Assembly (NCBI GenBank): GCA_963695135.1
Contig: CAVOGA010000001.1
Span: 496,001-560,000 of the forward strand
Reading direction: 5' to 3'
Length of the DNA: 64,000 nucleotides
Origin: Marinihelvus sp963695135
GTDB taxonomy: Bacteria > Pseudomonadota > Gammaproteobacteria > Xanthomonadales > SZUA-36
Shown here: piece by piece, positions 53,046 to 62,306 of the stretch
Position numbering within the stretch: position 1 is the first letter of the stretch
How the letters are laid out: the number at the start of each line of letters is the position of its first letter
Program-made: the position numbers and the translations under genes
Notes under the pieces: generated by a model
Seen by the model: the letters and a program-made list of their open reading frames with translations, nothing else
Told to the model about the DNA's origin: nothing
The model's database searches: none

Positions 53046-54425
53046 TCAGCGGTTGCGCTCCCGGATATCGGCCAGGCGGAGGTCCAGGTCATCGCGGTCA
53101 TACCAGCGACCGTCCCGGGATACGCCGAGAATCTGCGTGCTGTTGTGGATGTCCTCCAGCGGGTTGGCCGCGAGCAGGACCAGGTCCGCTGCCTGGCCGG
53201 GGCCGATGGCGCCGCGGTCCGCTTCATCGAAAAACTGCGCCACGTTAATCGTGCCGCTTTGCAGCGCCTGCAACGGTGTCAGGCCGGCATCGACCAGGTA
53301 GGCCAGTTCCTGGTGTATCGAGACCCCGGGGACATTCATGATTTGCGGCGCGTCGGAGCCCAGCAGCAAGGGCGCGCCGGCTTCCTGCAGCGCCAGGATC
53401 AGCGCCCGGCGCGCTGCCAGGAACAGTGCGCGGTTTTCCGGTGTGCTCTGCGCCCGGATGTTATCAATCGCCCCGGACCAGCTGGTGCGAACCGACTCGC
53501 TGACCAGGTCCATGCCGGGCCGCGCCAGCAACTCCGTGACGCCCGCGGGGCCGGTCGTTGTCTCAAACAGGCTCTGCGTCGGCACGTTCCACACACCTGC
53601 AACGGCCGTGGCCCGGGCCAGCCCCGGGGCGAGCGCGGGGTCCATGCCGGCGGCGAGGTTCAGGCCGAACCACTCGGGCGCCAGGCCTGACAGCGGGCTG
53701 GACGGGGGAACCATGGCTTCGGCATAGGCGTCCAGGTGATCAATCGTGTCCTGGCCCTGTTCCAGGGCGGTTGCCAGACCGGTCTCAAAGGAGATATGAC
53801 CGCCGTAGGGCATGTCCAGCTCAGCGGCCGCAGCGCTGATCGCCAGGAATTCATCGCGGGTCAGCCCCGGGTGGATTTTCAGAAAATCATATCCGGCCTC
53901 CTGCTGGGCCAGCACCCGCTCCGCACCCTGTTCCGGCGAGGTCACCGTATTGCCGTTAAAGGACGGGCCGCTGGTGATCAGCCTGGGGCCGAACATCGCG
54001 CCGGAGGCGAGTGCGTCCCGGAGTTCCAGGTGGGAAGGCTCACCGAGCATGCCGCGGATCGTCGTCACACCGTGGGCCAGGAACAGGGTCATGACGTCGG
54101 CGGTGGCCTGCGGCCCCTGGCTGGCGGGCGGAACGTGGGCATGCATTTCGGCCAGCGCCGGGATCAGCCACCCATTGTGGCCGTCTACCGGCACAAAACC
54201 GTCCCCGGGTGCACCGGCGCTGCCGACCGCCACGATCCGGCCGGCCTCGACGAAGACGGCGCGGTCCGCACTGATCGCGCCCGTTTCCATGTCGACCACG
54301 TGGACCGGTGAGATGACCCAGCGGGTATCCGGGGCGTCCTGGGCAAAAGCGTAAACCGGAGCGCCGCCCAGCAGCAGGGACAGCAGCAGGCCCGTCAGCA
54401 GGCGGGCGGGGGACAGCTTATGCAT
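53046..54425 (-). CDS. Exported amidohydrolase-family metal-dependent hydrolase
   Basis: 459 residues with signal peptide (LLTGLLLSLLLGGAPVYAFA). It has the metal motif H-x-H in PALAEMHAHVPPA, Lys in YDFLKIHPGLT (a possible bridging Lys), His in PYGGHISFE and in DTIDHLDAY, and Asp in LLGSDAPQIM. The C-terminal FDEADRGAIGPGQAADLVLL closes the two-domain amidohydrolase layout. Substrate (peptide, ring amide or lactam) unknown. It lies 3 bases after the DUF2333 gene and one base before the AmpD-like gene. Confidence 0.87.
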   Translation of the reverse strand: MHKLSPARLLTGLLLSLLLGGAPVYAFAQDAPDTRWVISPVHVVDMETGAISADRAVFVEAGRIVAVGSAGAPGDGFVPVDGHNGWLIPALAEMHAHVPPASQGPQATADVMTLFLAHGVTTIRGMLGEPSHLELRDALASGAMFGPRLITSGPSFNGNTVTSPEQGAERVLAQQEAGYDFLKIHPGLTRDEFLAISAAAAELDMPYGGHISFETGLATALEQGQDTIDHLDAYAEAMVPPSSPLSGLAPEWFGLNLAAGMDPALAPGLARATAVAGVWNVPTQSLFETTTGPAGVTELLARPGMDLVSESVRTSWSGAIDNIRAQSTPENRALFLAARRALILALQEAGAPLLLGSDAPQIMNVPGVSIHQELAYLVDAGLTPLQALQSGTINVAQFFDEADRGAIGPGQAADLVLLAANPLEDIHNSTQILGVSRDGRWYDRDDLDLRLADIRERNR

Positions 54426-54428
54426 GGT

Positions 54429-55424
54429 TCAGCCCTCGGACAGCAGGAAACGCAGGTCAATAATGGCGGCGTTGGCGCGCGCCACGTAGTTGGCCATGAC
54501 CAGCGAGTGGTTGGCCAGGGGGCTGAACTTACCGCCGTTGAGCACCATCGGTGAGCGCAGCGGCTCCTGGGTGGATTCGAGCTCACGAATGATCTGGCTG
54601 AAGCTGGCCCGGGCATTTTTCTTTTCCAGCACGTCCTGGAAGTCGACTTCCATGGCCTTCAGGAAGTGAATCAACACCCAGGTCGTTCCGCGCGTCTCGT
54701 AGAACACATCGTCGATCTCCATCCAGGGCGTCTTGACCTCGATTTCCGATGCTGTGCCGGTGGATTGACGCGCTTCCGATTCCCCGGACAGGTCCGTGTT
54801 GAAGCGTCGCTGGCCCGCGCTGGCGGAGAGGCGCTGGGACAGGGAGCCCAGGCGCTTTTCCACAACTGACAGCCAGTCCGCCAGGTTATCCGCGCGGGCG
54901 TAGAACTGCGCGTCCGGCTGGGCAGGGTCCGTGAGCCGGCCCAGGTAGCTCTCCACGTGGTCGCGCGCCTTGCGATAGCGGCCCTCCGTGGCCGGTGGAA
55001 TCCAGCGTTCGCTGTCATAGTGATAGAGCGGATCAGCCAGCTCCAGGTCGGGGTCGGCGGCCGACTGGGTCTGCGAGCGGCTGAAATCGTTGCGCATGGA
55101 GCGGGCCAGGTCCCGGATCTGCGTCAGGGCGCCAAATTCCCAGTTCTGGACGTTGTCCAGCAGCACCCAGGGAGGCGCAATGTCGTTCGACATGTAGCCG
55201 CCGCGCTTGTACAGCAGCACGTCGGTGACATCGATCAGTGACGAGGTCGTCGCGGCGCCGGTCGCCGGCCGGTGACCGTGTTCGGCCGCGTGTGACCGGC
55301 CGTGTTCAATCGGGTCAAACAGCGGCGGTTCGTAATTGAACCACCACATGCCGATCAGGTTGAGGGCCAGCAGGGCGGCGGGTATGGATATCGCCAGTTG
55401 TTTTTGCAGCGGGGTCAGGCTCAT
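54429..55424 (-). CDS. DUF2333-family inner-membrane-anchored protein
   Basis: 331 residues. An N-terminal helix (LAISIPAALLALNLIGMWW) anchors a periplasmic domain. Family-like blocks are LLYKRGGYMSNDIAPPWVLL, NVQNWEFGALTQIRDLARSM, SYLGRLTDPAQPDAQFYARA and the C-terminal VLNGGKFSPLANHSLVMANY. The function of DUF2333 is not known. The tail-to-head arrangement with the amidohydrolase suggests an operon that may have its promoter in the 103-base gap upstream. Confidence 0.85.
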   Translation of the reverse strand: MSLTPLQKQLAISIPAALLALNLIGMWWFNYEPPLFDPIEHGRSHAAEHGHRPATGAATTSSLIDVTDVLLYKRGGYMSNDIAPPWVLLDNVQNWEFGALTQIRDLARSMRNDFSRSQTQSAADPDLELADPLYHYDSERWIPPATEGRYRKARDHVESYLGRLTDPAQPDAQFYARADNLADWLSVVEKRLGSLSQRLSASAGQRRFNTDLSGESEARQSTGTASEIEVKTPWMEIDDVFYETRGTTWVLIHFLKAMEVDFQDVLEKKNARASFSQIIRELESTQEPLRSPMVLNGGKFSPLANHSLVMANYVARANAAIIDLRFLLSEG

Positions 55425-55527
55425 GACGTGGACCAGGAATTAGTGAAAGCAAGGCCTGATACCTTAGCAGATCGGCGTGTCCGGAAATGTGCCGGAAGTC
55501 GCCGGAACGCCCGCTGCCCGGCGAGAC

Positions 55528-56241
55528 TCAGGCATCGACGCTCATGGGTGTGAGGCCGGCCCTCAGGCTGGCTTCGAGCTGGCGGGTCGCAGATTCATCG
55601 GCGCCAATAATCGCGGCTGCACCGGTCTCCAGGCCGATCACGCGGGCCTGGGTGTGGTCCAGGGACAGCAGCAGCGGCTCATCAAGTTGAATTGAAGGCA
55701 TAAAGATCACCGTGGCGGGTCCATCTCCGGTGTTCACGATCATGTGCGCCCCCTTGCCCTCCGGTGTCGGGCAAAACTTGATGTACACGATGCCCTCGGC
55801 CAATTGCGGTGAGGCCTGCACGCCCAGGCTGGCAAGCACCGCGGTGACGTCCGCCGGGCTGTGACTTGCCCGGGCCATGGCCAGCACCGCCTGCCCGTCA
55901 TGCTCATAGTGCGAGCGCACATACTCATCCACCGGCATGCCCGCCGGCCCACGCCAGAGGAACACCGAGGACAGCCCCGCCACCAGGAGCAGGCTTGCGG
56001 CAACCGCCAGCCACGCCGGCGGCAAGCGCCGCCCCGCGCGCGACGGTGCGGCCAGGATTCCTTCCAGCAGATCATCCCCCGGTTGCGGGGCGCGCAGGGC
56101 CGCCTCCAGCTGGTCCTCGAAAGCCAGCGCCTCGTCGGTTGCGGCCGACCAACGCGGGTCGGCGGCAATTTCCGGCGCTAATTCTGCGGCGGTCTTGCGC
56201 GGCTCGGCGCCCAGCCGTTCCCTGAAGTCAGAAGAGTTCAT
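55528..56241 (-). CDS. Anti-sigma-factor-like membrane protein (DUF3379 type)
   Basis: 237 residues. A cytoplasmic N-terminal part (to about residue 73) with an acidic helix pattern precedes one membrane helix (LPPAWLAVAASLLLVAGLSS). A periplasmic domain with VDEYVRSHYEHDGQAVLAMA and YIKFCPTPEGKGAHMIV follows. It starts within the end of the ECF sigma gene (14-base overlap), the usual sigma/anti-sigma pairing. It should hold the sigma factor inactive until a periplasmic signal is sensed; the signal is unknown. Confidence 0.82.
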   Translation of the reverse strand: MNSSDFRERLGAEPRKTAAELAPEIAADPRWSAATDEALAFEDQLEAALRAPQPGDDLLEGILAAPSRAGRRLPPAWLAVAASLLLVAGLSSVFLWRGPAGMPVDEYVRSHYEHDGQAVLAMARASHSPADVTAVLASLGVQASPQLAEGIVYIKFCPTPEGKGAHMIVNTGDGPATVIFMPSIQLDEPLLLSLDHTQARVIGLETGAAAIIGADESATRQLEASLRAGLTPMSVDA

Positions 56242-56755
56242 GTACGTTTCCTGTTATTCCATCATCCTGCAGCTTTTGCCTGATCTGCTCGCGCGCGCGA
56301 AACAGCTGGGTCATTACGGCGCTCTTGCTGATCTTCAGCTCCCCGGCGATCTCCTCGCAGCTGTAGCCCATGACGATCTGCAGCAGCAGCGGCTCCCGGT
56401 AGCGCGGCGCCAGGGAGGCGATGCCCCGGTGCAGGAGCTCGCGCTCCACCCGCTCATCCGGCGTCAACTCGTCGGTTTCCTCGACCGCCACCGAGTCCAG
56501 ATCGGTGAATTTCGGCACTTTGCGCTCAAAGGTGCGGGCATACTCCCGCCGCAAAATCGTGATCAGCCACGACTTGGCAGCGGCGCTGTCCTGCAGGCTG
56601 TCCAGCGCCTTCCACGCGCGCAGGAAGGTCTCCTGCACCAGGTCCTTGGCCAGGGCGTCGTTGCCGCACAGCCACAGTCCGTAGCGAAACAGGTCGGCGG
56701 AATATTCCCGCGCGAGCGCCTCGAACCGAAACTGTTTTTCCGCCTTACTGTTCAT
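56228..56755 (-). CDS. ECF-type RNA polymerase sigma factor
   Basis: 175 residues with region 2 (YSADLFRYGLWLCGNDALAK, LVQETFLRAWKALDSL, KSWLITILRREYAR) and region 4 (LAPRYREPLLLQIVMGYS, EEIAGELKISKSAVMTQLFR). No region 1 or 3, as in ECF factors. It is followed by an overlapping anti-sigma gene and is expected to autoregulate from the 308-base region upstream. The regulon cannot be read from this window. Confidence 0.92.
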   Translation of the reverse strand: MNSKAEKQFRFEALAREYSADLFRYGLWLCGNDALAKDLVQETFLRAWKALDSLQDSAAAKSWLITILRREYARTFERKVPKFTDLDSVAVEETDELTPDERVERELLHRGIASLAPRYREPLLLQIVMGYSCEEIAGELKISKSAVMTQLFRAREQIRQKLQDDGITGNVHELF

Positions 56756-57063
56756 GACCGGAATAGGGCCCGTTTTCTTTCAGGTTTTTGTGCAAATGCG
56801 CCATCATTACGCAAAATTCTCATGGGTCGGGGTATCGTACGACAAGGTACCGGGTTTAGCCGTAACCTTTGCCGCCCCGGAGTCGTCAAACTTACCAGAC
56901 GGTGACCTGACGAGGGCAGCCCGGCAACACCGAAATGACTAATGGCACTTCATGGCAAGGGCCTGTAAAGGCACGCTTTACCTTGCCTCGTGGTGGTTGA
57001 GGGCGTACCCTTTGCCTCCCCTGAAAACCGGCACGGCTGGTTAAGAAAACAGGTACTGGCGCG
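56756..57063. other. 308-base divergent region between the sigma factor and the Pcm-like gene
   Basis: No gene-like reading is supported. It should hold the leftward sigma-factor promoter and the rightward Pcm-tolC promoter. I see no recognisable riboswitch, RNA gene or strong repeat. A GTACGAC/GTCGTACGATACC stretch near 56840-56860 is partly palindromic but not convincing as an operator. Confidence 0.4.
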
Positions 57064-57723
57064 ATGACGATGAATTTTGACGAGGCCCGCCACAACATGG
57101 TGGAGCAGCAGGTGCGGCCGTGGGAAGTGCTCGACGCCCGCGTGCTGGAATTGTTCGGCTCCATCCAGCGCGAGGACTTTGTGCCGGTCCGGTATCGCAA
57201 ACTGGCCTTCGCCGACCTGGCCATTCCCCTGGATCATGGGGAGTTCATGATGAAGCCGGTGGTCGAAGGGCGCATGCTCCAGGCTGCGGACATTGCCCCG
57301 GGGGAGACCGTTCTCGAGGTTGGCACGGGCAGCGGTTTCATTACCGCCTGCCTGGCGCAACTGGCGAGCCACGTGGTCAGCGTTGACATCCATGAATCAT
57401 TTACCGAAGACGCTCGCCGCCGGCTCGCGGAACAGGGTATCGATAACGTCGACCTGCATACCGGTGATGTGATGAACGGCTGGCAACCTGAGCAGGCCCA
57501 GGACGTGGTGGTGGTTACCGGGTCGGTCCCCGTGATCCCCGAGATTTTCCAGGGCTGGGTAAATCCCGGCGGGCGGCTGTTCTGTATTACCGGCCAGTCC
57601 CCCGCCATGGAAGCGGTACTGATGACCCGCCTGAATGCAACGGAATGGCGCCGCGAAAGCCTTTTCGAAACCGACCTGCCACCGCTGGTCAATTCGGTGA
57701 AAGCTGCCGAATTCGAATTCTGA
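57064..57723 (+). CDS. Protein-L-isoaspartate O-methyltransferase-family protein
   Basis: 219 residues (ATG 57064; ATG 57070 is also possible). The N-terminal ARHNMVEQQVRPWEVLD and IPLDHGEFMMKPVVEGRML are typical of the Pcm-like proteins that precede tolC in many gammaproteobacteria. The SAM site is VLEVGTGSGFITACLAQL. The substrate-loop features of true Pcm are partly changed, so repair of isoaspartate is uncertain. It is 19 bases before tolC and most likely co-transcribed with it. Confidence 0.85.
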   Translation: MTMNFDEARHNMVEQQVRPWEVLDARVLELFGSIQREDFVPVRYRKLAFADLAIPLDHGEFMMKPVVEGRMLQAADIAPGETVLEVGTGSGFITACLAQLASHVVSVDIHESFTEDARRRLAEQGIDNVDLHTGDVMNGWQPEQAQDVVVVTGSVPVIPEIFQGWVNPGGRLFCITGQSPAMEAVLMTRLNATEWRRESLFETDLPPLVNSVKAAEFEF

Positions 57724-57742
57724 AAGAACACTGGAGTGAAAC

Positions 57743-59108
57743 ATGTCTAGCCTGTTGAAACCGGGAAAAACCATCATCTTTGCCACCGCTTTTGCGATCA
57801 CCGGCCTCGTTAGCCCGGCGCATGCGGTGGATCTGATCGGGGTGTACAACCTGGCATTGAAGAGCGATCCAACCCTGCAGGCGTCGGCCTTCCGCAAGGA
57901 TGCGACCGGCGAGAACGAGCGCCAGGCAATCGCCAATTTCCTGCCCAACATCGGGGCCGATGCAGGCCTGACCCTGGGCAGCAACACTGTCTCTATCGCC
58001 GGTACGGAGGTGTCCGATGTGGACGTGGACACCGACCGGTGGGGCTGCCAACCTGAACCAGGTGATTTACAACCAGGCCAACTACGAGCAGCTGGACCTG
58101 GCACGTGGCCAGGTCAGCCAGGCGGACGCCATCTATCAGACGGCCTACCAGGACCTCCTGGTGCGCACGGCGGTGAATTACTTTGAAGTGTTGACGAGAA
58201 ACGACCGGGTGATTTTTGCCGAGGCCGAAGAGCTGGCACTCAAGCGCCAGTATGAGCAGGCGGAGCAGAAGTTCGAAGTCGGTCTGACGGCCATCACCGA
58301 CGTCTACGAGGCGAAGGCCGGTTATGACAACGCCCGGGCCCGGGCCATCGTTGCCCGCAACCTGCTGTCGGACGCACGTGAAGCGCTGCGGCAGCTGACC
58401 GGCGAGTACTTCGAAGACGTGGATCCGCTGCAGGATGAACTGCCGCTGGTTGATCCGGACCCGAACAACATCGAGGAGTGGGTCAACACGGCGCTGGAAT
58501 ACAACCCGGCGGTCATCACCCGGCGATACTCCGTCGACATCGCTGATGCGAACACCCGCCTGCAGCGCTCCGGTCACTTTCCGACCCTGAACTTCAACGC
58601 AGGCTACTCCCAGTTCAGCAACAACGAGTTTCTGATCCGGGACGACTTCCAGCGCCCGATCGGCACCGTTACCCTGCAGTCGGACGACCTTACCTATGGA
58701 CTGACGCTGCGGGTTCCGATCTACCAGGGCGGCGTGGTGAACTCGCGTACCCGCCAGGCGCGTTACGAACTGGGTGCGGTCGAGCAGGACCTGGTCGAAC
58801 AACAGCGATTCACCATGCGCGAGACGCGCAACGCCTTCCGGTCAGTGCTTGCCGGCATTGAGCAGGTGCAGGCCTTCGGGCAGGCGCTGGTCTCCGCCCA
58901 AAGCGCTCTCGAGGCCACCCAGGCCGGCTTCGAGGTGGGTACGCGCACCATTGTTGACGTACTGCTGGCGCAGCAGCGCTACTATGGCGCCGCGCGGGAC
59001 AATTCAGAGGCCCGTCATACCTACATCCTGAACCATCTGCGGCTCAAGCTGGCGGCGGGGCTGCTGTCGGAAGAAGACCTCCGCCGGGTCAATGCGATTC
59101 TGAAATGA
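57743..59108 (+). CDS. tolC: TolC-family outer-membrane channel, one frame break
   Basis: About 454 codons from ATG 57743, signal peptide TIIFATAFAITGLVSPAHA then VDLIGVYNLALKSDPTLQAS. The frame breaks near 58046; removing one T in ggggctgcc gives DRWGANLNQVIYNQANYEQL. The rest shows the two-repeat TolC pattern: VNYFEVLTRNDRVIFAEAE, LRVPIYQGGVVNSRTRQARY and TRTIVDVLLAQQRYYGA. It forms the trimeric exit duct for efflux and secretion and is the natural partner of the MacB-like system 6 kb upstream and of the RND exporter. Ends before a strong terminator. Confidence 0.92.
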
Positions 59109-59137
59109 CCGTTGGCCAGCAAGCCGCGAACTGAATC

Positions 59138-59164
59138 AAAACCCCGGCCCCGGCCGGGGTTTTT
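59138..59164. terminator. Bidirectional rho-independent terminator between tolC and waaA
   Basis: AAAA, then an 8-bp GC stem (CCCCGGCC 59142-59149 with GGCCGGGG 59152-59159), then TTTTT. The layout works in both directions, for tolC on the + strand and waaA, whose stop codon lies at its edge, on the - strand. Confidence 0.85.
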
Positions 59165-60444
59165 CATTCCGGCGTGGTGTCGGCGGGTTTGCGCAGCTCG
59201 TCCAGGACCCCGAGGGTCAACTGCAGGGCGCCCCGTCCCCGTTCTATGAGTTGCAGCCCTGCCTGACCCATGCGGTCGCGGGTTGCCGGATGGGTGAAGA
59301 GGTTTTTCAGGGCGGCTTCGATATCGCCGGGGGTCAGTACGCGCTGGGCGGCGCCGGACTCCAGCAGCCGGGTCGCCGTCTCCCGCACATGGGCGGTGTG
59401 CGGACCGAACAGCAACGGTTTGCCGAGGGCAACGGGCTCCAGCAGGTTGTGTCCACCGACCTCGGCAATGGTGCCACCGACAAAGCTGACGTCGGCGGCA
59501 GCGTAGTAGTTCAGCAATTCGCCCATCGTGTCGACCAGCAGGCACTGGGCATCCCCCGGCAGGCGCGAGTCGCTGCGGCGGCTGAGGCTCAAACCGGCGT
59601 CCAGCACGCCCTGGGCGGCGCGGTCAAAGCGCTCCGGGTGGCGTGGCGCCAGGACCAGGAGCGCGTTCGGGTGTTTTGCCAGGACGCCCCGAAAGCCTGC
59701 CAGCAACACGGCTTCATCCGCCTCATGGGTGCTGCCGGCAACGAACACCGGGCGCCCAGCACCCCAGCCGGCGCGCAGCAGCTCCCCGGTTTCCAGCAGG
59801 CTGGCCGGAAGCCGGATATCAAACTTCAGATTACCCGCCTCCCGGACCCGCTCCGGCGCTGCGCCGCAGGCCACAAAGCGTCGTGCATCCTGCCGTCCCT
59901 GCACAAGGACCTGGTTCACGCTTTGCAGCGCGGGCGCGAACAGGCGGCGCAGGCGCTGGTAGCCCCGTTCCGAGGGCTTCGACATCCGCGCGTTGACGAT
60001 CACCAGGGGCAAGCCGCTCTGCTGCGCATGGAAATAGAGGTTCGGCCAGATCTCCGTCTCGACAATCGCGATGACAGCCGGCCTGGCCCGCTGCAGAAAA
60101 CGCCGCGTGGCGCCGGAAAAATCCAGTGGCAGGTAGGCGTGCGTCACCCGCTCGCCAAACAGGTCCTGGATGCGCCGGCTGCCGGTCGGGGTAAAGCTGG
60201 TGAGCAGGATTCGTACCCCGGGTTCGCGGGCCAGCAGCTCGTTGACCAGGGGCAGGGCGGCGTTCACCTCGCCCAGGGAGGCGGCATGCACCAGGTAGTC
60301 ATAGGGGCCGGGCGGAATCGCTTTCCAGCCCAGCCGCTCGGTCCAGCGCTGCCGGTAACGGGGGTCGCGTAGCCCCCGCAGGCCGAAATAGGCCAGGATC
60401 AGGGGTGACGAAAGAAGCAGAACCAGGGAGTAGAGCCGTCGCAT
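59164..60444 (-). CDS. waaA: 3-deoxy-D-manno-octulosonic acid (Kdo) transferase
   Basis: 426 residues from ATG 60444; the frame is open for a further kilobase, but that part is antisense to the acyltransferase gene and is rejected. N-terminal anchor RRLYSLVLLLSSPLILAYFG, then GPYDYLVHAASLGEVNAALPL, ETEIWPNLYF, SKPSERGYQRLRRLF and AGSTHEADEAVLLAGF, FVGGTIAEVGGHNLLEPVAL. These are WaaA (KdtA) signatures. It adds Kdo to lipid IVA on the cytoplasmic face of the inner membrane. Divergent from lpxL with a 105-base gap. Confidence 0.94.
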   Translation of the reverse strand: MRRLYSLVLLLSSPLILAYFGLRGLRDPRYRQRWTERLGWKAIPPGPYDYLVHAASLGEVNAALPLVNELLAREPGVRILLTSFTPTGSRRIQDLFGERVTHAYLPLDFSGATRRFLQRARPAVIAIVETEIWPNLYFHAQQSGLPLVIVNARMSKPSERGYQRLRRLFAPALQSVNQVLVQGRQDARRFVACGAAPERVREAGNLKFDIRLPASLLETGELLRAGWGAGRPVFVAGSTHEADEAVLLAGFRGVLAKHPNALLVLAPRHPERFDRAAQGVLDAGLSLSRRSDSRLPGDAQCLLVDTMGELLNYYAAADVSFVGGTIAEVGGHNLLEPVALGKPLLFGPHTAHVRETATRLLESGAAQRVLTPGDIEAALKNLFTHPATRDRMGQAGLQLIERGRGALQLTLGVLDELRKPADTTPE

Positions 60445-60549
60445 GGGCGCTCCGGTGCGCTGACGCGGGGAGTATAGCAAGCACCGCAGGCCCGGACAGA
60501 ACCCCCTTTTCCCCTTGGAACGATCCGGCGCAGGCACGACAATGGGCGC

Positions 60550-61512
60550 ATGAGCCAGGGCTTCACACTGCAGCAGTTGAAACGACCCTCTTTCGCGCCG
60601 CGCAACTGGGGCGGTTGGTTCATGGTGGCGTTGCTGTGGGTGCTCGGCAGGTTGCCCCGGCGGCTCGGGCGCTGGTTGGTGGCGCCGATTGCGCCCCTGA
60701 TGTTGCGCGTGCTCGGGTCCCGGCGGCGCATCGCGCAACGTAACATCGCGCTCGCACTCCCGGAACTCAGCCCGCAGCAGCAGGACCAGTTGCTGCGCCA
60801 GAGCTTCCGGTCGCTGGCGCGCATGATTGCTGAGATGGCCTGGTGCTGGGCGGGTCGGCCCCGCGACCTGGCGCGCATTGTCGAAATTCGCGGCCTGGAG
60901 AATGCGCGTGACGCCAATGAGCGACCCGGTGGCATCCTGATCGTGACGGCTCACGTCACCTGCCTGGAAATCGGCGCGCGGGCGCTCGGCGAGAGCTTTT
61001 CCGGGCGCGGCCTGTACCGGCCGTTGAGCAACCCGGTGATGGAGTGGTACCAGAACACCGGGCGCAGCCGTTATGCGGACGGAATGATTCCCAAGCGCGA
61101 CCTGCGCGGCGCCATCCGCTACCTGCGCGAGGGCGGTGTCCTGTGGTACGCGCCGGACCAGGATTTCGGACCCAAACAGAGCCTGTTCGCGCCGTTTTTC
61201 GGCGTGCAGACGGCCACCCTGCTCGCCACGCACCGCTTGCCGCGCATCAGCGGCTGCCAGGTCCTGATCATGATGCCCCGTTACGATGCGCAGCAGGACC
61301 GCTACATCGTCGACTTCTCGCCCGCGCTGGAAGACTTTCCCTCGGATGATCCGCAGGCTGACCTGGCGCGTATCAATGCGCTGCTCGAGGCCGAGGTGCG
61401 CAAGGCGCCGGACCAGTACTGGTGGGTGCACCGGCGCTTCAAAACGCACCCCCCGGGAGAGCCGGACCGGTACGGGGACGATTCCCGCGACCGCCAACAC
61501 GACGCCGAATGA
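60550..61512 (+). CDS. lpxL: LpxL/HtrB-family lipid A acyltransferase
   Basis: 320 residues. A hydrophobic N-terminal helix (GGWFMVALLWVLGRLPRRLG), the catalytic H-x4-E motif in IVTAHVTCLEIGARAL, then RPLSNPVMEWYQNTGRSRY, GGVLWYAPDQDFGPKQS and the C-terminal PDQYWWVHRRFKTHPPGEP. It transfers a fatty acyl chain to Kdo2-lipid IVA after WaaA acts, in agreement with its place beside waaA. Which of the LpxL/LpxM-type positions is used cannot be told. The stop overlaps the next start (ATGA). Confidence 0.9.
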   Translation: MSQGFTLQQLKRPSFAPRNWGGWFMVALLWVLGRLPRRLGRWLVAPIAPLMLRVLGSRRRIAQRNIALALPELSPQQQDQLLRQSFRSLARMIAEMAWCWAGRPRDLARIVEIRGLENARDANERPGGILIVTAHVTCLEIGARALGESFSGRGLYRPLSNPVMEWYQNTGRSRYADGMIPKRDLRGAIRYLREGGVLWYAPDQDFGPKQSLFAPFFGVQTATLLATHRLPRISGCQVLIMMPRYDAQQDRYIVDFSPALEDFPSDDPQADLARINALLEAEVRKAPDQYWWVHRRFKTHPPGEPDRYGDDSRDRQHDAE

Positions 61513-62306
61513 CGGCCGGCCGGCAGCTCAGCTACTTCTGGCAACGGCAGGTGCTGCGTCGCTCCATCCTCACCGCGGACGGTTTGCCCCTGGGCCTGTC
61601 CATGAGGGTTTATGCGCCGGACGACGTGGGGCGCCGCCTGTTCAAGTACCGCGTTCACGAGCCGCACCTGCTCAAATGGCTGGAAGGGCGGCCGGCGCCG
61701 GACACGGGCGCCCTCGCCCTGGATGCCGGTGCGAATATCGGCTGGTACAGCCTGGTGCTGGACCGCCTGTCAGCCGGCTCCCTGCGGGTGCACGCCTTCG
61801 AGCCGGATCCGGACAACCGCGCCCTGCTGCAGGAAAACCTGGAGCTGAACGGGGCGGATCATGTCGCCGTCAGCGATCTTGCCCTGGGTGACTCAAGCGG
61901 CTCTGCAAGTCTGAACCGCTACCGGGACATCAACCGGGGCAAGCACAGCCTGTTGCCGCTCGCCGGTGCGGTGGACAGCATCCCGGTGCCGGTCAGCACG
62001 CTGGACGACTACCTGCAGAACGCCGGCCTCGCCGCTGCGGACATCTGGCTGCTGAAGCTGGATGTGGAGGGCCATGAGCCGGCGGTGTTGCGCGGCGCCG
62101 CGTCCAGCCTCGAACGGGTCCGCGCGGTTATCCTCGAATATTCACCGATGTTCTATGCCCGCTCTGAGGCGCAGGCGATGCTTGAGCAGCTGTGGTCCGC
62201 CGGTTTGCGCCCGTCGGGCTACCGGCAGGGCGCCTGGTCACCGGTGACCATCCCGCAGCTGCTGGCCCGCGAGAACCAGTGCGATACGGTCTGGGTGCGG
62301 GACTAG
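61509..62306 (+). CDS. FkbM-family methyltransferase
   Basis: 265 residues from ATG 61509, which overlaps the lpxL stop. FkbM signatures are LDAGANIGWYSLVLDRL, VHAFEPDPDNRALLQENLEL, VPVSTLDDYL and LLKLDVEGHEPAVLRGAASS. The family methylates sugar or polyketide hydroxyls, and in LPS loci it usually modifies O-antigen or core sugars, which suits the gene neighbourhood. The stop codon shares the palindrome CTAG with the stop of the opposite O-antigen ligase gene. Confidence 0.88.
   Translation: MTAGRQLSYFWQRQVLRRSILTADGLPLGLSMRVYAPDDVGRRLFKYRVHEPHLLKWLEGRPAPDTGALALDAGANIGWYSLVLDRLSAGSLRVHAFEPDPDNRALLQENLELNGADHVAVSDLALGDSSGSASLNRYRDINRGKHSLLPLAGAVDSIPVPVSTLDDYLQNAGLAAADIWLLKLDVEGHEPAVLRGAASSLERVRAVILEYSPMFYARSEAQAMLEQLWSAGLRPSGYRQGAWSPVTIPQLLARENQCDTVWVRD

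Noticed and set aside
56756..57063. Possible riboswitch or RNA gene in the 308-base gap
   Set aside because: No conserved core of a known riboswitch and no tRNA-like fold could be recognised by eye.
59164..61500. Very long leftward reading frame (778 codons) running through waaA and beyond
   Set aside because: Only the part from ATG 60444 resembles WaaA. The upstream 350 codons are antisense to the lpxL-type gene and are low-complexity Arg/Pro/Gln-rich, as expected of GC-rich shadow frames.
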